64,000 nt of DNA from JADKAV01 sp963769435. GTDB lineage: Bacteria > Actinomycetota > Actinomycetes > S36-B12 > UBA10799. The notes under the pieces are model-generated. The model did not search any database. It saw nothing but the letters and a program-made list of their open reading frames with translations, and was not told the DNA's origin. Positions 8,230-17,874 of this stretch are shown piece by piece. The translations under genes and the position numbers were made by a program. The stretch is taken from assembly GCA_963769435.1 (NCBI GenBank), contig CAVYLN010000002.1, positions 1,550,001 through 1,614,000 on the forward strand. Direction: 5' to 3'. The number at the start of each line of letters is the position of its first letter. Position 1 is the stretch's first letter.

Positions 8230-8838
8230 ATGGGCACTGTGGCCCGCATCCGAATGACTGCCCAGCAACGGCGCGAGCAGTTGCTCAGCGTAGGCAAGTC
8301 ACTGTTCGCGAAGCGCGGCTACGAGGCGGTCACCGTCGAGGAGATCGCCGCCGCGGCCGAGGTCTCGAAGCCGGTCGTCTACGAACACTTCGGCGGCAAG
8401 GAGGGCCTGTACGCGGTTGTCGTGGACCGGGAGATGCAGGCCCTGCTCAAACGGATCACCGACTCACTGACCGGTGAGCACCCTCGACAACTCCTCGAGC
8501 AGGCGGGCATGGCCCTGTTCGACTACATCGAGGGCGACACCGACGGCTTCCGAATCCTCGTGCGCGACTCCCCGGTGCCGAGCGGCAACTTCGCGAGCCT
8601 GATCGTGGAGGTGGCCGGACACGTCGAACATCTGCTCGGCCAGCAGTTCAGGGCCCGTGGATACAGTCCGAAACTGGCGCCGATGTACTCCCAGATGCTC
8701 GTCGGGATGGTCGCACTGACCGGCCAGTGGTGGCTGGACGTCCGCAAGCCCGACAAGGACGAGGTCGTGGCCCACCTGGTCAATCTCGCGTACAACGGAT
8801 TCAGTCACCTGGAACACAGACCTGCGCTGCGGGGGTAG
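8230..8838 (+). CDS. TetR/AcrR-family transcriptional regulator
   Basis: 202 residues. The N-terminal helix-turn-helix is typical of TetR: GYEAVTVEEIAAAAEVSK followed by VVYEHFGGKEGLY. The C-terminal ligand-binding half is not recognisable to a specific effector. An in-frame GTG at 8239 is an alternative start; CACAAT ends 7 nt before it, which would suit a leaderless transcript better than the ATG at 8230, and no ribosome binding site supports either. It is convergent with the mycothiol-type gene at 8847-9635. Target unknown. Confidence 0.88.
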   Translation: MGTVARIRMTAQQRREQLLSVGKSLFAKRGYEAVTVEEIAAAAEVSKPVVYEHFGGKEGLYAVVVDREMQALLKRITDSLTGEHPRQLLEQAGMALFDYIEGDTDGFRILVRDSPVPSGNFASLIVEVAGHVEHLLGQQFRARGYSPKLAPMYSQMLVGMVALTGQWWLDVRKPDKDEVVAHLVNLAYNGFSHLEHRPALRG

Positions 8839-8846
8839 GTGCCCGC

Positions 8847-9635
8847 TCAGGGGGCGACGTTCAATCCAGCCACGACTGCCCTTCCCAGGTCGCCATCCGG
8901 ATCCACGGTGGCGGAATCGGGGTCTCCCCGCCGACCTGAGGCCAGACGCAAGTAGTTCATGGGCGCGACCGTCACGGTCACCGTCGCCACCCCGGGCTCC
9001 ACCGCGCGGCCCCGGCCGTCGTCACCCACGCCGACCCAGGCATCGATCCAGTCCGGCACGACGAAGTGCAGGACATCTCCGGTGCTCGCCCCCGCCTTCT
9101 TGACCCACACGTAGCCCAGACCATCGGCCATCAGACCGGCGGTCACCTCGGCCGCCTGACCGAGGGCCGGGTCCGGCATACCCAGGGAATCACGGACATC
9201 GAGTTCGTGCAGGAAGATGTCGAACGTTCGCATCCGCAGCACGCGCCCGAGGCTGCGCTCGATTCCCGCGACACCGGGGACCCGTGTGTCCGAGTCCTGC
9301 GGCCCCTGATGCAATTGCTCGGAGCGGGTCACGGTGACGGCCGCCAGCTCCTCGCGCACCTGCTGCGGCGCCCATCCTCTGCGGTAGTCGACCCCGATCT
9401 CGGTGTATCGGGAGAACAGGTCGTCAGCGTGCGGCAGCGCGTCCCAATCGGGCTCGTGGTCCGGCATGGGCACGCCGCTGAGTTCCACCTCGAGGGCCGC
9501 GACGTGGGCGACGATGTCGCCGATGGTCCAGCCCGGCAGCAGTGAATCCTGCGCGAAGGCCTCGTCCGGTACCTGCGCCACCGTGCGGGCGAACGAGTCG
9601 ATGGCATCCTGCCAGGCGGCGACCAGAGGGTTCAT
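8847..9635 (-). CDS. Maleylpyruvate isomerase-family (mycothiol-dependent/DinB-like) protein
   Basis: 262 residues. The N-terminal part (LLPGWTIGDIVAHVAALE, residues about 35-52) is the mycothiol-dependent maleylpyruvate isomerase N-domain, whose early His normally binds metal. RTFDIFLHELDVRDSLG (about 130-146) supplies further His/Asp ligands, and the C-terminal third resembles the MDMPI C-terminal domain. Members are thiol S-transferases of actinobacteria, using mycothiol in place of glutathione. The start ATG at 9635 was chosen as the first Met before conserved sequence. A specific substrate cannot be inferred. Confidence 0.8.
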   Translation of the reverse strand: MNPLVAAWQDAIDSFARTVAQVPDEAFAQDSLLPGWTIGDIVAHVAALEVELSGVPMPDHEPDWDALPHADDLFSRYTEIGVDYRRGWAPQQVREELAAVTVTRSEQLHQGPQDSDTRVPGVAGIERSLGRVLRMRTFDIFLHELDVRDSLGMPDPALGQAAEVTAGLMADGLGYVWVKKAGASTGDVLHFVVPDWIDAWVGVGDDGRGRAVEPGVATVTVTVAPMNYLRLASGRRGDPDSATVDPDGDLGRAVVAGLNVAP

Positions 9636-9686
9636 GACTGTCAACTCTAGAGGCGTCGACCCCGGTCGCCCTGCCAGCATGTGATG

Positions 9687-10439
9687 GTGAGCACGACATC
9701 CAAGCCGCCACCCCACAGCAGGTTCTTCGACCCGGCGCCGGAGTCGCGCTCGCTCGACAAGTTCGGGTGGCTGCTCATCCTGACGTACGGGACGATTGCC
9801 GCGCAGTCGCTGGTCAACATCGAAGAGTCCTTCGCCGGCATCGGGCAGGAACTGGCCAACCTCGTGGCGGTGTCGGTCAGTTCGGCCATGATGGTGCTGG
9901 CTATGGAGGCCTCGGGAGTCGCACGCCGCTGGCGCCAGCTCCTCTGGATTCTGATCGCCCTGGCGCTGGCGGTGCACATCCCGCCGATCCTGGAGTACCT
10001 GACCACGGGGGCCTCCACATCCGTGCGTGTGACGACGATCCCCGTGGGCCCTGTCCTGCTTTCCTTGATCACCTTCTACGTCGTCATCCACCGCCTTGCC
10101 GGACACCGCAGGATCACCGCGTCGACCCTGCTAGGGGCCATCACCGCCTACCTGATGATCCCTCTGGCCTTCTACTACGTCTTCCTCGCCGTGGACGGGC
10201 TGTCGAAGACCCCCTTCTTCGGTCGGCCTGCGGTTGGCCAGGAGTTCATGTTCTTCAGCCTCACGACCGTCACCACGCTCGGGTACGGAAACCCGCTGCC
10301 GGTCAGCGACCTCGGGCAGTTGCTGGCCACCACTGAAGCGCTGATCGGACAGTTGTACCTCGTGGTCGTGGTCGCGCTCATCGTCGGCCTGATGGCGTCG
10401 CGCTGGCAGTCCGAAAGCACTCGCGCACAGGATCAGTAG
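9687..10439 (+). CDS. Two-pore-helix potassium channel family protein, paralogue
   Basis: About 250 residues with four to five hydrophobic helices, a pore loop containing TTVTTLGYGNPLP, and a final helix (LIGQLYLVVVVALIVG). Like the channel at 744-1442, it lacks a ligand-binding domain; both have FF-rich sequence (EFMFFS / EFLFFS) before the filter, so they are paralogues. Starts are possible at 9681, 9684 and 9687. The last is preferred because CAGCAT ends 6 nt before it. Its stop codon TAG is part of the -10 hexamer of the next gene. Confidence 0.83.
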   Translation: MSTTSKPPPHSRFFDPAPESRSLDKFGWLLILTYGTIAAQSLVNIEESFAGIGQELANLVAVSVSSAMMVLAMEASGVARRWRQLLWILIALALAVHIPPILEYLTTGASTSVRVTTIPVGPVLLSLITFYVVIHRLAGHRRITASTLLGAITAYLMIPLAFYYVFLAVDGLSKTPFFGRPAVGQEFMFFSLTTVTTLGYGNPLPVSDLGQLLATTEALIGQLYLVVVVALIVGLMASRWQSESTRAQDQ

Positions 10440-10442
10440 CCT
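10437..10442 (+). promoter_or_regulatory. -10 hexamer of a leaderless promoter
   Basis: TAGCCT ends 7 nt before the ATG at 10450. The TAG is also the stop codon of the upstream channel gene, so promoter and coding sequence overlap. Confidence 0.5.
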
Positions 10443-10449
10443 GGGGGAC

Positions 10450-11208
10450 ATGACCCGCGTCGCCGCAGTCCAGTTGCACCTCAACGACGAACAGGACGCC
10501 GCCACCCGCAGGCATCGCGTTCGGCAACTGGTCGGCGACATCGAAGCGGATCTCATCCTGCTGCCCGAACTGTGGGAGGTGGGACCGTTCGCGGTCGCCG
10601 AGAACATCGACCATGCGGTCCCGTTGGAGACCTGGTGTCAGCACATGTCGGACCTCGCACCGGGGCGCACGCTGCACGCGGGGTCGTTCCTCGAGCGCGA
10701 CGGCGACGACCTGTACAACACGTCGGTGGTCTTCGGTCCCGACGGAGAAGTGCTCGCGACCTACCGCAAGATCCACCTGTTCGGCTTCGACACCGGTGAG
10801 GCCGTGACACTGTCCGCAGGCACACAGGTCGTCACCGTCGAGACACCGTTGGGGCTGACCGGACTGGCCACCTGCTACGACCTGCGGTTCCCGGAGATGT
10901 TCCGGGCGTTGACTGATGCGGGCGCCACCGCAGTGCTGGTCCCGACCGGATGGCCGACCGCGCGCATCTCGCGTTGGAGTCTGCTCGCGGCAGCCCGGGC
11001 CACCGAGAACCAGATGTGGCTCGTCGGGGCCAACTCGTCGGGGGTCAGCAACCGCACGCCGATGGGTGGGCGCACACTGATCGTCGACCCATGGGGTGAG
11101 GTCGTTGAGGAGATGACCGATGCGGGTGTGCTGTCGGCGGATCTGGATCCGGATCTGCCGGCGAGGGTCCGGGCCGAGTTCCCGGTTCTGCGCGACCGCA
11201 GGCTCTAG
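10450..11208 (+). CDS. Carbon-nitrogen hydrolase (nitrilase superfamily)
   Basis: 252 residues with the catalytic triad of the nitrilase superfamily: Glu in LILLPELWEVG (about residue 41), Lys in TYRKIHLFGF (about 109) and Cys in LATCYDLRFPEMF (about 143). NSSGVSNRTPMGG follows later in the fold. The Cys box CYDLRFPE is that of omega-amidase and Nit-type amidases rather than true nitrilases, so it probably hydrolyses a small amide in the cytosol, possibly repairing deaminated metabolites. It is monocistronic and ends in a 4-bp convergent overlap with the DUF456 gene. Confidence 0.88.
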   Translation: MTRVAAVQLHLNDEQDAATRRHRVRQLVGDIEADLILLPELWEVGPFAVAENIDHAVPLETWCQHMSDLAPGRTLHAGSFLERDGDDLYNTSVVFGPDGEVLATYRKIHLFGFDTGEAVTLSAGTQVVTVETPLGLTGLATCYDLRFPEMFRALTDAGATAVLVPTGWPTARISRWSLLAAARATENQMWLVGANSSGVSNRTPMGGRTLIVDPWGEVVEEMTDAGVLSADLDPDLPARVRAEFPVLRDRRL

Positions 11209-11681
11209 ACCACGAGGACCGCGCCGGCGGCCCACAGGGCGGCGGCCAGCAAGCAGGAACCGAACTCGATCAGCACCGACCAGCCGGTCGACTTCATCGC
11301 CTGTTTGGTCGTGGGCCAGGCCTGCGTGAAGGTTCGTAGCCGCACCGCCTCGGCGACGAACACGCCGCCGATGAAGCCGACCACCAGGCCCACGATCGGG
11401 ATCACGAAGAACCCCACGACGGCTGCGACCGCGCCGGCCAGCAGCACCCAGGTCGGAACCCCGCTGGCCTTCAACTGCTTGCCCGGGACCAGGTACTTCA
11501 GGACCTGCCCCGCAGCGATGATCGCCAAGGCACCAAGGGCGATCGCCCAGGCTGTGGTCCCTGTGGTCAGGAAAGCCCAGACCGCGATCGCCCCGGCAAC
11601 CAGCAGGGCCCCCGGCAGAATCGGTACCACGGTACCCAGTAGCCCGATCAGGATCACGAGGGCGACAAGCGCGTCGGTCAC
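11205..11681 (-). CDS. DUF456 family membrane protein
   Basis: 158 residues and strongly hydrophobic, with four to five predicted transmembrane segments. The N-terminus (VILIGLLGTVVPILPG) carries the Pro-Gly pattern of DUF456, and a Gly-rich helix-hairpin (GFFVIPIVGLVVGFIGGVFVAE) follows; the latter is typical of small glycine-zipper membrane proteins. Function unknown. The stop overlaps that of the upstream amidohydrolase, which is on the other strand. Confidence 0.75.
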   Translation of the reverse strand: MTDALVALVILIGLLGTVVPILPGALLVAGAIAVWAFLTTGTTAWAIALGALAIIAAGQVLKYLVPGKQLKASGVPTWVLLAGAVAAVVGFFVIPIVGLVVGFIGGVFVAEAVRLRTFTQAWPTTKQAMKSTGWSVLIEFGSCLLAAALWAAGAVLVV

Positions 11682-11742
11682 GGCTCAAGTGTCGCAGGGT
11701 GCCCTGCCCGCCCCCTTCGGCCGGTCGGTCTTCGCCACCCAG

Positions 11743-11789
11743 CCTCCAACTTCCCGCACCGACCCCGCCCGGCCGCGCGAACTTGGAGG
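11743..11789. repeat. Family A inverted repeat, copy 2a
   Basis: Left arm CCTCCAACTTCCCGC (11743-11757) pairs with right arm GCGCGAACTTGGAGG (11775-11789) at 13 of 15 positions. First of a tandem hairpin pair between the DUF456 gene and the AbiEi-like gene. Confidence 0.75.
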
Positions 11790-11828
11790 CGTAGAAGCGG
11801 ACATTGCAGCACATAACCCCGCGCGATA

Positions 11829-11886
11829 CCTCCAACTCCGCGTACAAACCCGAAGCGTGGTTCTGCCTAGCGCGGGAAGTTGGAGG
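11829..11886. repeat. Family A inverted repeat, copy 2b
   Basis: Left arm CCTCCAACTCCGCG (11829-11842) pairs with right arm CGCGGGAAGTTGGAGG (11871-11886), with a one- or two-base slip near the loop. Second hairpin of the pair; it ends 65 bp before the preferred start of the AbiEi-like gene. Confidence 0.72.
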
Positions 11887-11950
11887 CCGGGTCATCCACA
11901 GATCCCGCCGGGCACCACCACAGCGGTCGTGGCCGGTGAAGAGTGTCCGG

Positions 11951-12856
11951 GTGATCTCGTCAATCTCTGACCGCGGCTACTTGCCGATCAGCCGACAGGA
12001 AGCACTGGCCTCGGGGGTCACCGAGTGGCAATGGCGCGAACTGATCAGGCACAAGCAGCTTCATCCGCTGGCTTACGGGGTCTACGCCGTCGCCGTCCCC
12101 GACGACGACCGTCTGAGGATGTGCCAGCGAACGTGCGCCGCAACGCTGCGCAAGACCGACCACTTCGCGCTCGCGGCCTCGGCCCTGGCGATCCACGACC
12201 TCCCCAATCCCCACTTCCGCCGGTGGAGCCGGATTCCGGTCACACTGGGCGGCCCGAGGAGCCAACCTCACCGCGGGATCCGCCGGTCGACCGACGTGCC
12301 CATCCCCTCGGTGTGGGGACCTGTGACCGACCTTGCCGACACTGCGCGGCAGATCGCCGCGGATCTCCCGCTGCCTCAGGCGCTCATGGTCACCGATGCC
12401 GTGGCCCGGCGATTGGCCGGCACGACGGACCGATTCGCCTTGGCCTCGGAGCGTGTGCGGGTGGAGGTCCGGCGGCAACTCACGGAGATGGTGTCCCTGC
12501 CGGCCCTGTCCATGGCCGACCCCGCCGCCGAGTCACCCGCGGAGTCCTTCTACCGCGGTCACATGCTGCTCGCGGGGCTGCCCGAGCCGCGGTGCGGCGT
12601 TCCGGTGCTGGGGTACTCGGGGAAGTGGTTCTTCGCGGACCTGATGCTCGACTCCCTGATCATCGAGATCGACGGCTTCCGGAAGTACAAGGAGGGCGGT
12701 CCGAGAGTGCTGATCGACGAGAAGCAGCGCGAGGACGATCTGCGGGCAGCAGGGCACGACTTCCATCGCCCGTTCGTGGAGGACATCTACGCCGATCCGC
12801 AGGCCGCCATGCGGGAACTCCTCGACAAGATCGGGGGACACCGCCGATCGGCCTGA
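11951..12856 (+). CDS. AbiEi-like winged-helix protein with DUF559/VSR-like nuclease domain
   Basis: About 301 residues. The N-terminal 60 residues (ISRQEALASGVTEWQWREL then LHPLAYGVYAV) match the winged-helix start of type IV AbiEi-family antitoxin-domain proteins. The C-terminal part has a restriction-like core: FADLMLDS, IIEIDG (Glu and Asp of a PD-(D/E)XK site), then a Lys/Asp-rich helix and LRAAGHDFHRPF, as in DUF559/very-short-patch-repair nucleases. Such two-domain proteins are common in actinobacteria; their role is unproven. GTG starts at 11936 and 11951 are both possible. No toxin partner is adjacent. A pair of hairpins precedes it. Confidence 0.7.
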   Translation: MISSISDRGYLPISRQEALASGVTEWQWRELIRHKQLHPLAYGVYAVAVPDDDRLRMCQRTCAATLRKTDHFALAASALAIHDLPNPHFRRWSRIPVTLGGPRSQPHRGIRRSTDVPIPSVWGPVTDLADTARQIAADLPLPQALMVTDAVARRLAGTTDRFALASERVRVEVRRQLTEMVSLPALSMADPAAESPAESFYRGHMLLAGLPEPRCGVPVLGYSGKWFFADLMLDSLIIEIDGFRKYKEGGPRVLIDEKQREDDLRAAGHDFHRPFVEDIYADPQAAMRELLDKIGGHRRSA

Positions 12857-12861
12857 GGCTC

Positions 12862-13311
12862 TCAGCGGTTGTTCAACTGATCGAAAGCCCCGAGCACGTC
12901 ATTGACGCCCTGCATGGACTTGTCCCGATCCAGTTCCTCCGAACCCTCACCAACGGTGCGCAGGCCCTCGATGCCCCGTGCGAGCATCGCCTTGGCCTCC
13001 GGATCCTCGATCTGGTCGATGCGGGGTTCGAGTTCGGCAGCCACCTCCTGGAGGTGTTGGCCCATCGCCTTCATCTTCCCGAACTGCAACTTCTTGGCCA
13101 TGTCCTGCAGTTGGGCCATCTCGGCGGCTGCGTTGCCCAGGTCGCTCTGCAGTTGGAAGATGCGTTGCTCATCGGTGGCACCCTCCTCGAACGCGGGGGC
13201 GCTGTAGTTCGCGTAGGACGTCGTCGCCGAGAACATGTAGCTGTACATGGCGAACCCTCCGACCAGCGCGATCACGGCGGAGAGGACGAGGACGAGGACG
13301 CGGCGGCTCAC
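12862..13311 (-). CDS. Hypothetical membrane-anchored helical protein
   Basis: 149 residues. The N-terminal helix (RVLVLVLSAVIALVGGFAMYSYMF) is a signal anchor. The rest is hydrophilic and probably coiled coil, with heptad-like stretches such as LQSDLGNAAAEMAQLQDM and LQEVAAELEPRIDQIED. GTG at 13311 was chosen because the preceding in-frame sequence is not protein-like. It lies 37 bp downstream of the VKOR gene on the same strand, so it may be co-transcribed and act at the envelope. No family recognised. Confidence 0.65.
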   Translation of the reverse strand: MSRRVLVLVLSAVIALVGGFAMYSYMFSATTSYANYSAPAFEEGATDEQRIFQLQSDLGNAAAEMAQLQDMAKKLQFGKMKAMGQHLQEVAAELEPRIDQIEDPEAKAMLARGIEGLRTVGEGSEELDRDKSMQGVNDVLGAFDQLNNR

Positions 13312-13348
13312 TCCTGGATCATCCCCCGTGGCCGCGTCCGGCAAACAT

Positions 13349-13961
13349 TCACAGCCAGATGCCCGCGAACAACATCGCCGCGATGACCGCGCCCCAGCCG
13401 AGCGCGATGAGAACATCCCACTTCCCGGCGGCCAGGGCGGCCGCGCCACGCTGGATCGCCCCGGAGCCGTGCGCGGCCGCCAACCGGTTCGTCCCGACGG
13501 TGGTCGTCAGCACCGCCGCAGCACACACCGTGCAGAACGGGCACAGCGAGCCGATCGAGTAGGCGACCTCGTACATGTACCAGGTCAGGAACAGCGCGAA
13601 GAAGACCGAGAGGCCCAGCATCGCGTTGTGGAACCCGGCCACCATACGTCCACCGGTGCCCACCACCGCACCGGCCGTGGCCAGGACGGCGAACATGATC
13701 ACGCCCAGCAACGCGTTCGGCGGGCCGAGGACGCTGGACTGCCAGGCGAGCAGGACCGGGGAACACCCGACCGTGGAACTGATGTCGCAGAAGGATCCCG
13801 CCGTCGGGTCCTTGAGCAGCGCGATCTTGTCGACGACGGTGATGGAGCCGGACACGATCCCCACACCGCCCGCGGTCGCCACCAACCAGCCCCACGGCCT
13901 TGCGGAGGCCGGTGCCGACAGGTGCGAGATCGTCGGGCCGTGCTGTCTGTGTCGCGCTCAT
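13349..13961 (-). CDS. Vitamin K epoxide reductase (VKOR) family protein, frameshifted
   Basis: Integral membrane thiol oxidoreductase that recycles DsbA-type oxidants in actinobacteria. It has the loop Cys pair (FCDISSTVGCSP) and the active-site CPFC in the last-but-one helix, with four to five transmembrane helices. The start (MSATQTARPDD, ATG at 13961) and the body are in different frames. One extra G near 13893, in CGCAAGGCCGTGG, explains this, and its removal joins GLRK to PWGWLVATAGGVG. Restored length is about 203 residues, normal for bacterial VKOR without a fused thioredoxin. An unknown membrane-anchored protein follows on the same strand. Confidence 0.85.
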
Positions 13962-13979
13962 ACCACCAGTATCGGATGA

Positions 13980-15320
13980 TCACGGCCGTTTCGATAGTCC
14001 GAAGTCCCTCAAGAACAGCGCCTGCGCGAGAACCGCTCGCTCCAACTCCGCCAGGTCCACACTCTCGTTGGGCGCATGGATGCGTGCCATCGGATCCTGG
14101 GCGCCGAACAGCAGGATCTCCGCTGCGGGCACGGCGGCGCGCAGGGAGTCGATGAGCGGGATCGACCCGCCCTCTCCGATCTCCTGCGTCGGCTTGCCAT
14201 ACGCCTGCCGTAGAGCAGCGCGGGCAGCCGTATAGGCCGGACCTGCTGTGTCCACCCGAATCCCTTGGCCGGCGGCCTCGGGTGTCACCGATACCGACAC
14301 ACCCCACGGCGCACGGCTCTGTAGATGCCGAACCAAGGCGTCGCTCGCGGCGAGGGCATCCTGGCCCGGCGGGACTCTCAGCGACACCCGGGCCGTGGCC
14401 TCCGGGATCACTGCATTGATCGCCCCCTCGGTCGGCGGGGCATCGAGGCCGATCACGTTGACGACCGGCTTGCTGAACAACCGCGAGGCCACCGTGCCCT
14501 GTCCCACCAAGGGCTGTCCTGGTTCCACTCCGGCCAGTTCCCGGAATTCCTGCTCGTCGACCTGCGCACCGTCCCATTCGAATCCTGGGATGCCCTCGAT
14601 GGCAGTCTCCCCATAGCTGTCCCGCAGCGTCGCAAGCAGACCGATGAGTGCCATGAGCGCGTCGGGTGCGGGGCCGCCGAACACGCCCGAGTGAACCGCG
14701 CCCCTCAACGTGCGGCAATGAACGGTGGCCGCGGCCATTCCCCGCAGGGCGGTCGTGAAGGTCGGCTCGCCGATCCGGGCGTTGCCCACGTCGGCCACCA
14801 CGATCGCGTCGGCCGCGAACACCTCCGGGTGGGTGCGCGGGTACTCCTCGAAGGGACCGCCCCACTCCTCCTCGCCCTCCACGATGACCCGCACGGTGCA
14901 TGGGGGGCGGCCCTCGAAGGCCCGCATGACCGCAGCATGGATCACCACCCCGGACTTGTCGTCCGCGGCACCCCGCCCGTACAGCCGACCGTCACGTTCG
15001 GTGGGTTCGAACGGAGGGGAGTCCCACAACGACTCATCACCTGCCGGCTGCACGTCGTAGTGGGCATAGAGCAGAACGGTCGGCGAACCCTCCGGGCCGG
15101 GAGTCTCGGCGAGCACGGCCGGCTTCCCGCCCTCGATCTCGATCCTGGTGACGGTTGCGTACCCGGCGGACTTCAGGATGCCGACCACCGCCTCGCAGGC
15201 GCGCTCGATCTGCGCGTCGGGGAAGCCCGGGAACGCACACCCCGGGATGCGGACCAGTTCCTCGAGTTCTGCGCGGGTGCGGGACATGTCGGCGGCGATC
15301 CGCGCCTGCAGGTCGGTCAT
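13980..15320 (-). CDS. M20-family metallopeptidase (dipeptidase)
   Basis: 446 residues. Zinc ligands are visible in order: His and Asp in YAHYDVQP (about residue 85), Asp in GRGAADDKSG (about 118), the Glu pair in EGEEEWGG (about 150), a later Asp in VVADVGNAR and the C-terminal His in RIHAPNES (about 415). The dimerisation-domain His is in RGAVHSGVFGG. The spacing fits the CNDP/M20 dipeptidase branch, which trims dipeptides in the cytosol. ATG 15320 was chosen over an upstream Met because CAGACT ends 6 nt before it, giving a leaderless promoter. Confidence 0.88.
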   Translation of the reverse strand: MTDLQARIAADMSRTRAELEELVRIPGCAFPGFPDAQIERACEAVVGILKSAGYATVTRIEIEGGKPAVLAETPGPEGSPTVLLYAHYDVQPAGDESLWDSPPFEPTERDGRLYGRGAADDKSGVVIHAAVMRAFEGRPPCTVRVIVEGEEEWGGPFEEYPRTHPEVFAADAIVVADVGNARIGEPTFTTALRGMAAATVHCRTLRGAVHSGVFGGPAPDALMALIGLLATLRDSYGETAIEGIPGFEWDGAQVDEQEFRELAGVEPGQPLVGQGTVASRLFSKPVVNVIGLDAPPTEGAINAVIPEATARVSLRVPPGQDALAASDALVRHLQSRAPWGVSVSVTPEAAGQGIRVDTAGPAYTAARAALRQAYGKPTQEIGEGGSIPLIDSLRAAVPAAEILLFGAQDPMARIHAPNESVDLAELERAVLAQALFLRDFGLSKRP

Positions 15321-15380
15321 GGCGTCAGTCTGCCGGGCGCCACCGCGCCGGTCCACCGGGTACAGCAGACCGCGTCGGAA

Positions 15381-16144
15381 TCAGTCCTGCTCCACCCACG
15401 GCGCCGGTTGCTTGCTGAGAAAGGCCGTCATGCCGGCCCTGGCCTCATCGCTGTTGAACAGCCTCGCCGACATCTCGGCGGTCCAGCCGAAGGCTTCCGC
15501 GCGCGGCGTTCCCGGTACCCGGCGCAACAATGTCTTCGTCGCGGTCAGCGCTTGCGGTCCCCCCTTGCGCAGCGAGTCGACATAGCCGGACACGGCGGTG
15601 TCGAGCTGGTCGGCGGGTACGGCCTTGTTGATCAGTCCGGCCTCGACAACCCTGCCAGCGGGCACACGTTCGCCGAGCAGCAGCAGTTCGATCCCGTCGC
15701 GCCGGTGCATCCTTTCCAGGCACACGACACTGATGACCGCCGGCGCAACACCCACCCGGACCTCGGAGAACGCGAAATGCACGTCCTCGGCCGCGACCGC
15801 GAAGTCGCAGGCGGCCACCAAGCCGTTGCCGCCACCAGCGACGTGGCCCTGGACCCGCGCGATGGTGGGTTTGGGGCAATCGAGGATGCCCTCCAGAACC
15901 GCCACGAGGGCGCCGGGCCCGTCAGCGGTGAACGACTTCTCGTCGGCCGACGACGCACCCCTGAGGTCCGCCCCTGCGCAGAATGCCCGGCCTTCGGCGG
16001 CGAGCACGACCACCCGCACCGCAGGATCCTCGCCGGCGCGGGCGAACCCGTCCGAGAGAGCCGCCATGGTGTCGACGTCCAGGACGTTGCGGGCATCCGG
16101 CTTGTCGAGGGTAAGCGTCGCCACCCCGTCGGCGACCTCGTACC

Positions 16145-16148
<4 letters not shown>
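15381..16148 (-). CDS. Enoyl-CoA hydratase/isomerase family protein
   Basis: 255-residue crotonase-fold enzyme. The oxyanion-hole segments are AFCAGADLRG (about residues 55-64) and HVAGGGNGLVAACD (about 101-114), and the catalytic-type Glu lies in FSEVRVGVAPAVI (about 127). The HVxGGGxGL form is shared with methylglutaconyl-CoA hydratases of leucine breakdown. It is the last gene of the operon running from 21687; its ATG overlaps the acyl-CoA dehydrogenase stop by 4 bp. With carboxylase and dehydrogenase neighbours, hydration of a branched unsaturated acyl-CoA is likely (inference). Confidence 0.85.
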
Positions 16149-17289
<1,141 letters not shown>

Positions 17290-17293
<4 letters not shown>

Positions 17294-17874
17294 GCCACCT
17301 CTTCTCGTAGGCCCAGGGCGTTCACCCAGAGGCTGGTCAGCGTTGCGTTGATGTCGTCGGTCAGCGGTCCGGGCCAGTAGCGGGAGAAACCCTCGACCAT
17401 CGCGCACAGCGCGGTGGCGGCGACGTCGGGAGGCAGTTCGGCGGTCACCCGTCCTTGTTCCTGCAGTCGCCGCAGGGCCGTGGTCACGCGTGCGTGATAG
17501 TGGCTGCGGAACTCGTCGAGGCGGTTGCCGAGTCCGGGGTTCGTCACCGAGGCCTGCTCGATCACCCTGAGCAGACGCGAGTTGTCCCGGTAGGCCCGCA
17601 GGTAGCGGCGGTTGGCCTCCTCGATGCGGCCCATCGGGTCTTTGGTGGCCGTGCGCAGATCGTCTTGCAGATCGACGAGCAGTTCGTCGATGACCTGCCC
17701 GAGGATCTCCTCCTTGGACTCGAAGTACGTGTACACGGTGCCGTGGGACACCCCGGCCGCATCCGCGATGTCGTTCATACGGCAGTCGTCGTACCCCCGC
17801 TGCTCGAACGCCGCCCGCGCCGCCTCCAGCAGCGCTGAGCGGGTCCGCCGTCCGCGTTCGGTCCGCGGTGTCAC
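17290..17874 (-). CDS. TetR-family regulator of the acyl-CoA operon
   Basis: 194 residues. The helix-turn-helix is GYDDCRMNDIADAAGVSH followed by GTVYTYFESKEEIL. The C-terminal part ends with a predicted ligand pocket helix bundle. It starts with GTG at 17874, overlapping the AtuA-like gene by 4 bp, and its stop overlaps the acyl-CoA dehydrogenase start. It is therefore embedded in the operon it probably controls. The likely operator is the 24-bp palindrome at the operon head (21688-21711), duplicated before the carboxyltransferase gene (27736-27759). The effector would be an acyl-CoA of the pathway. Binding is inferred from location only. Confidence 0.85.
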
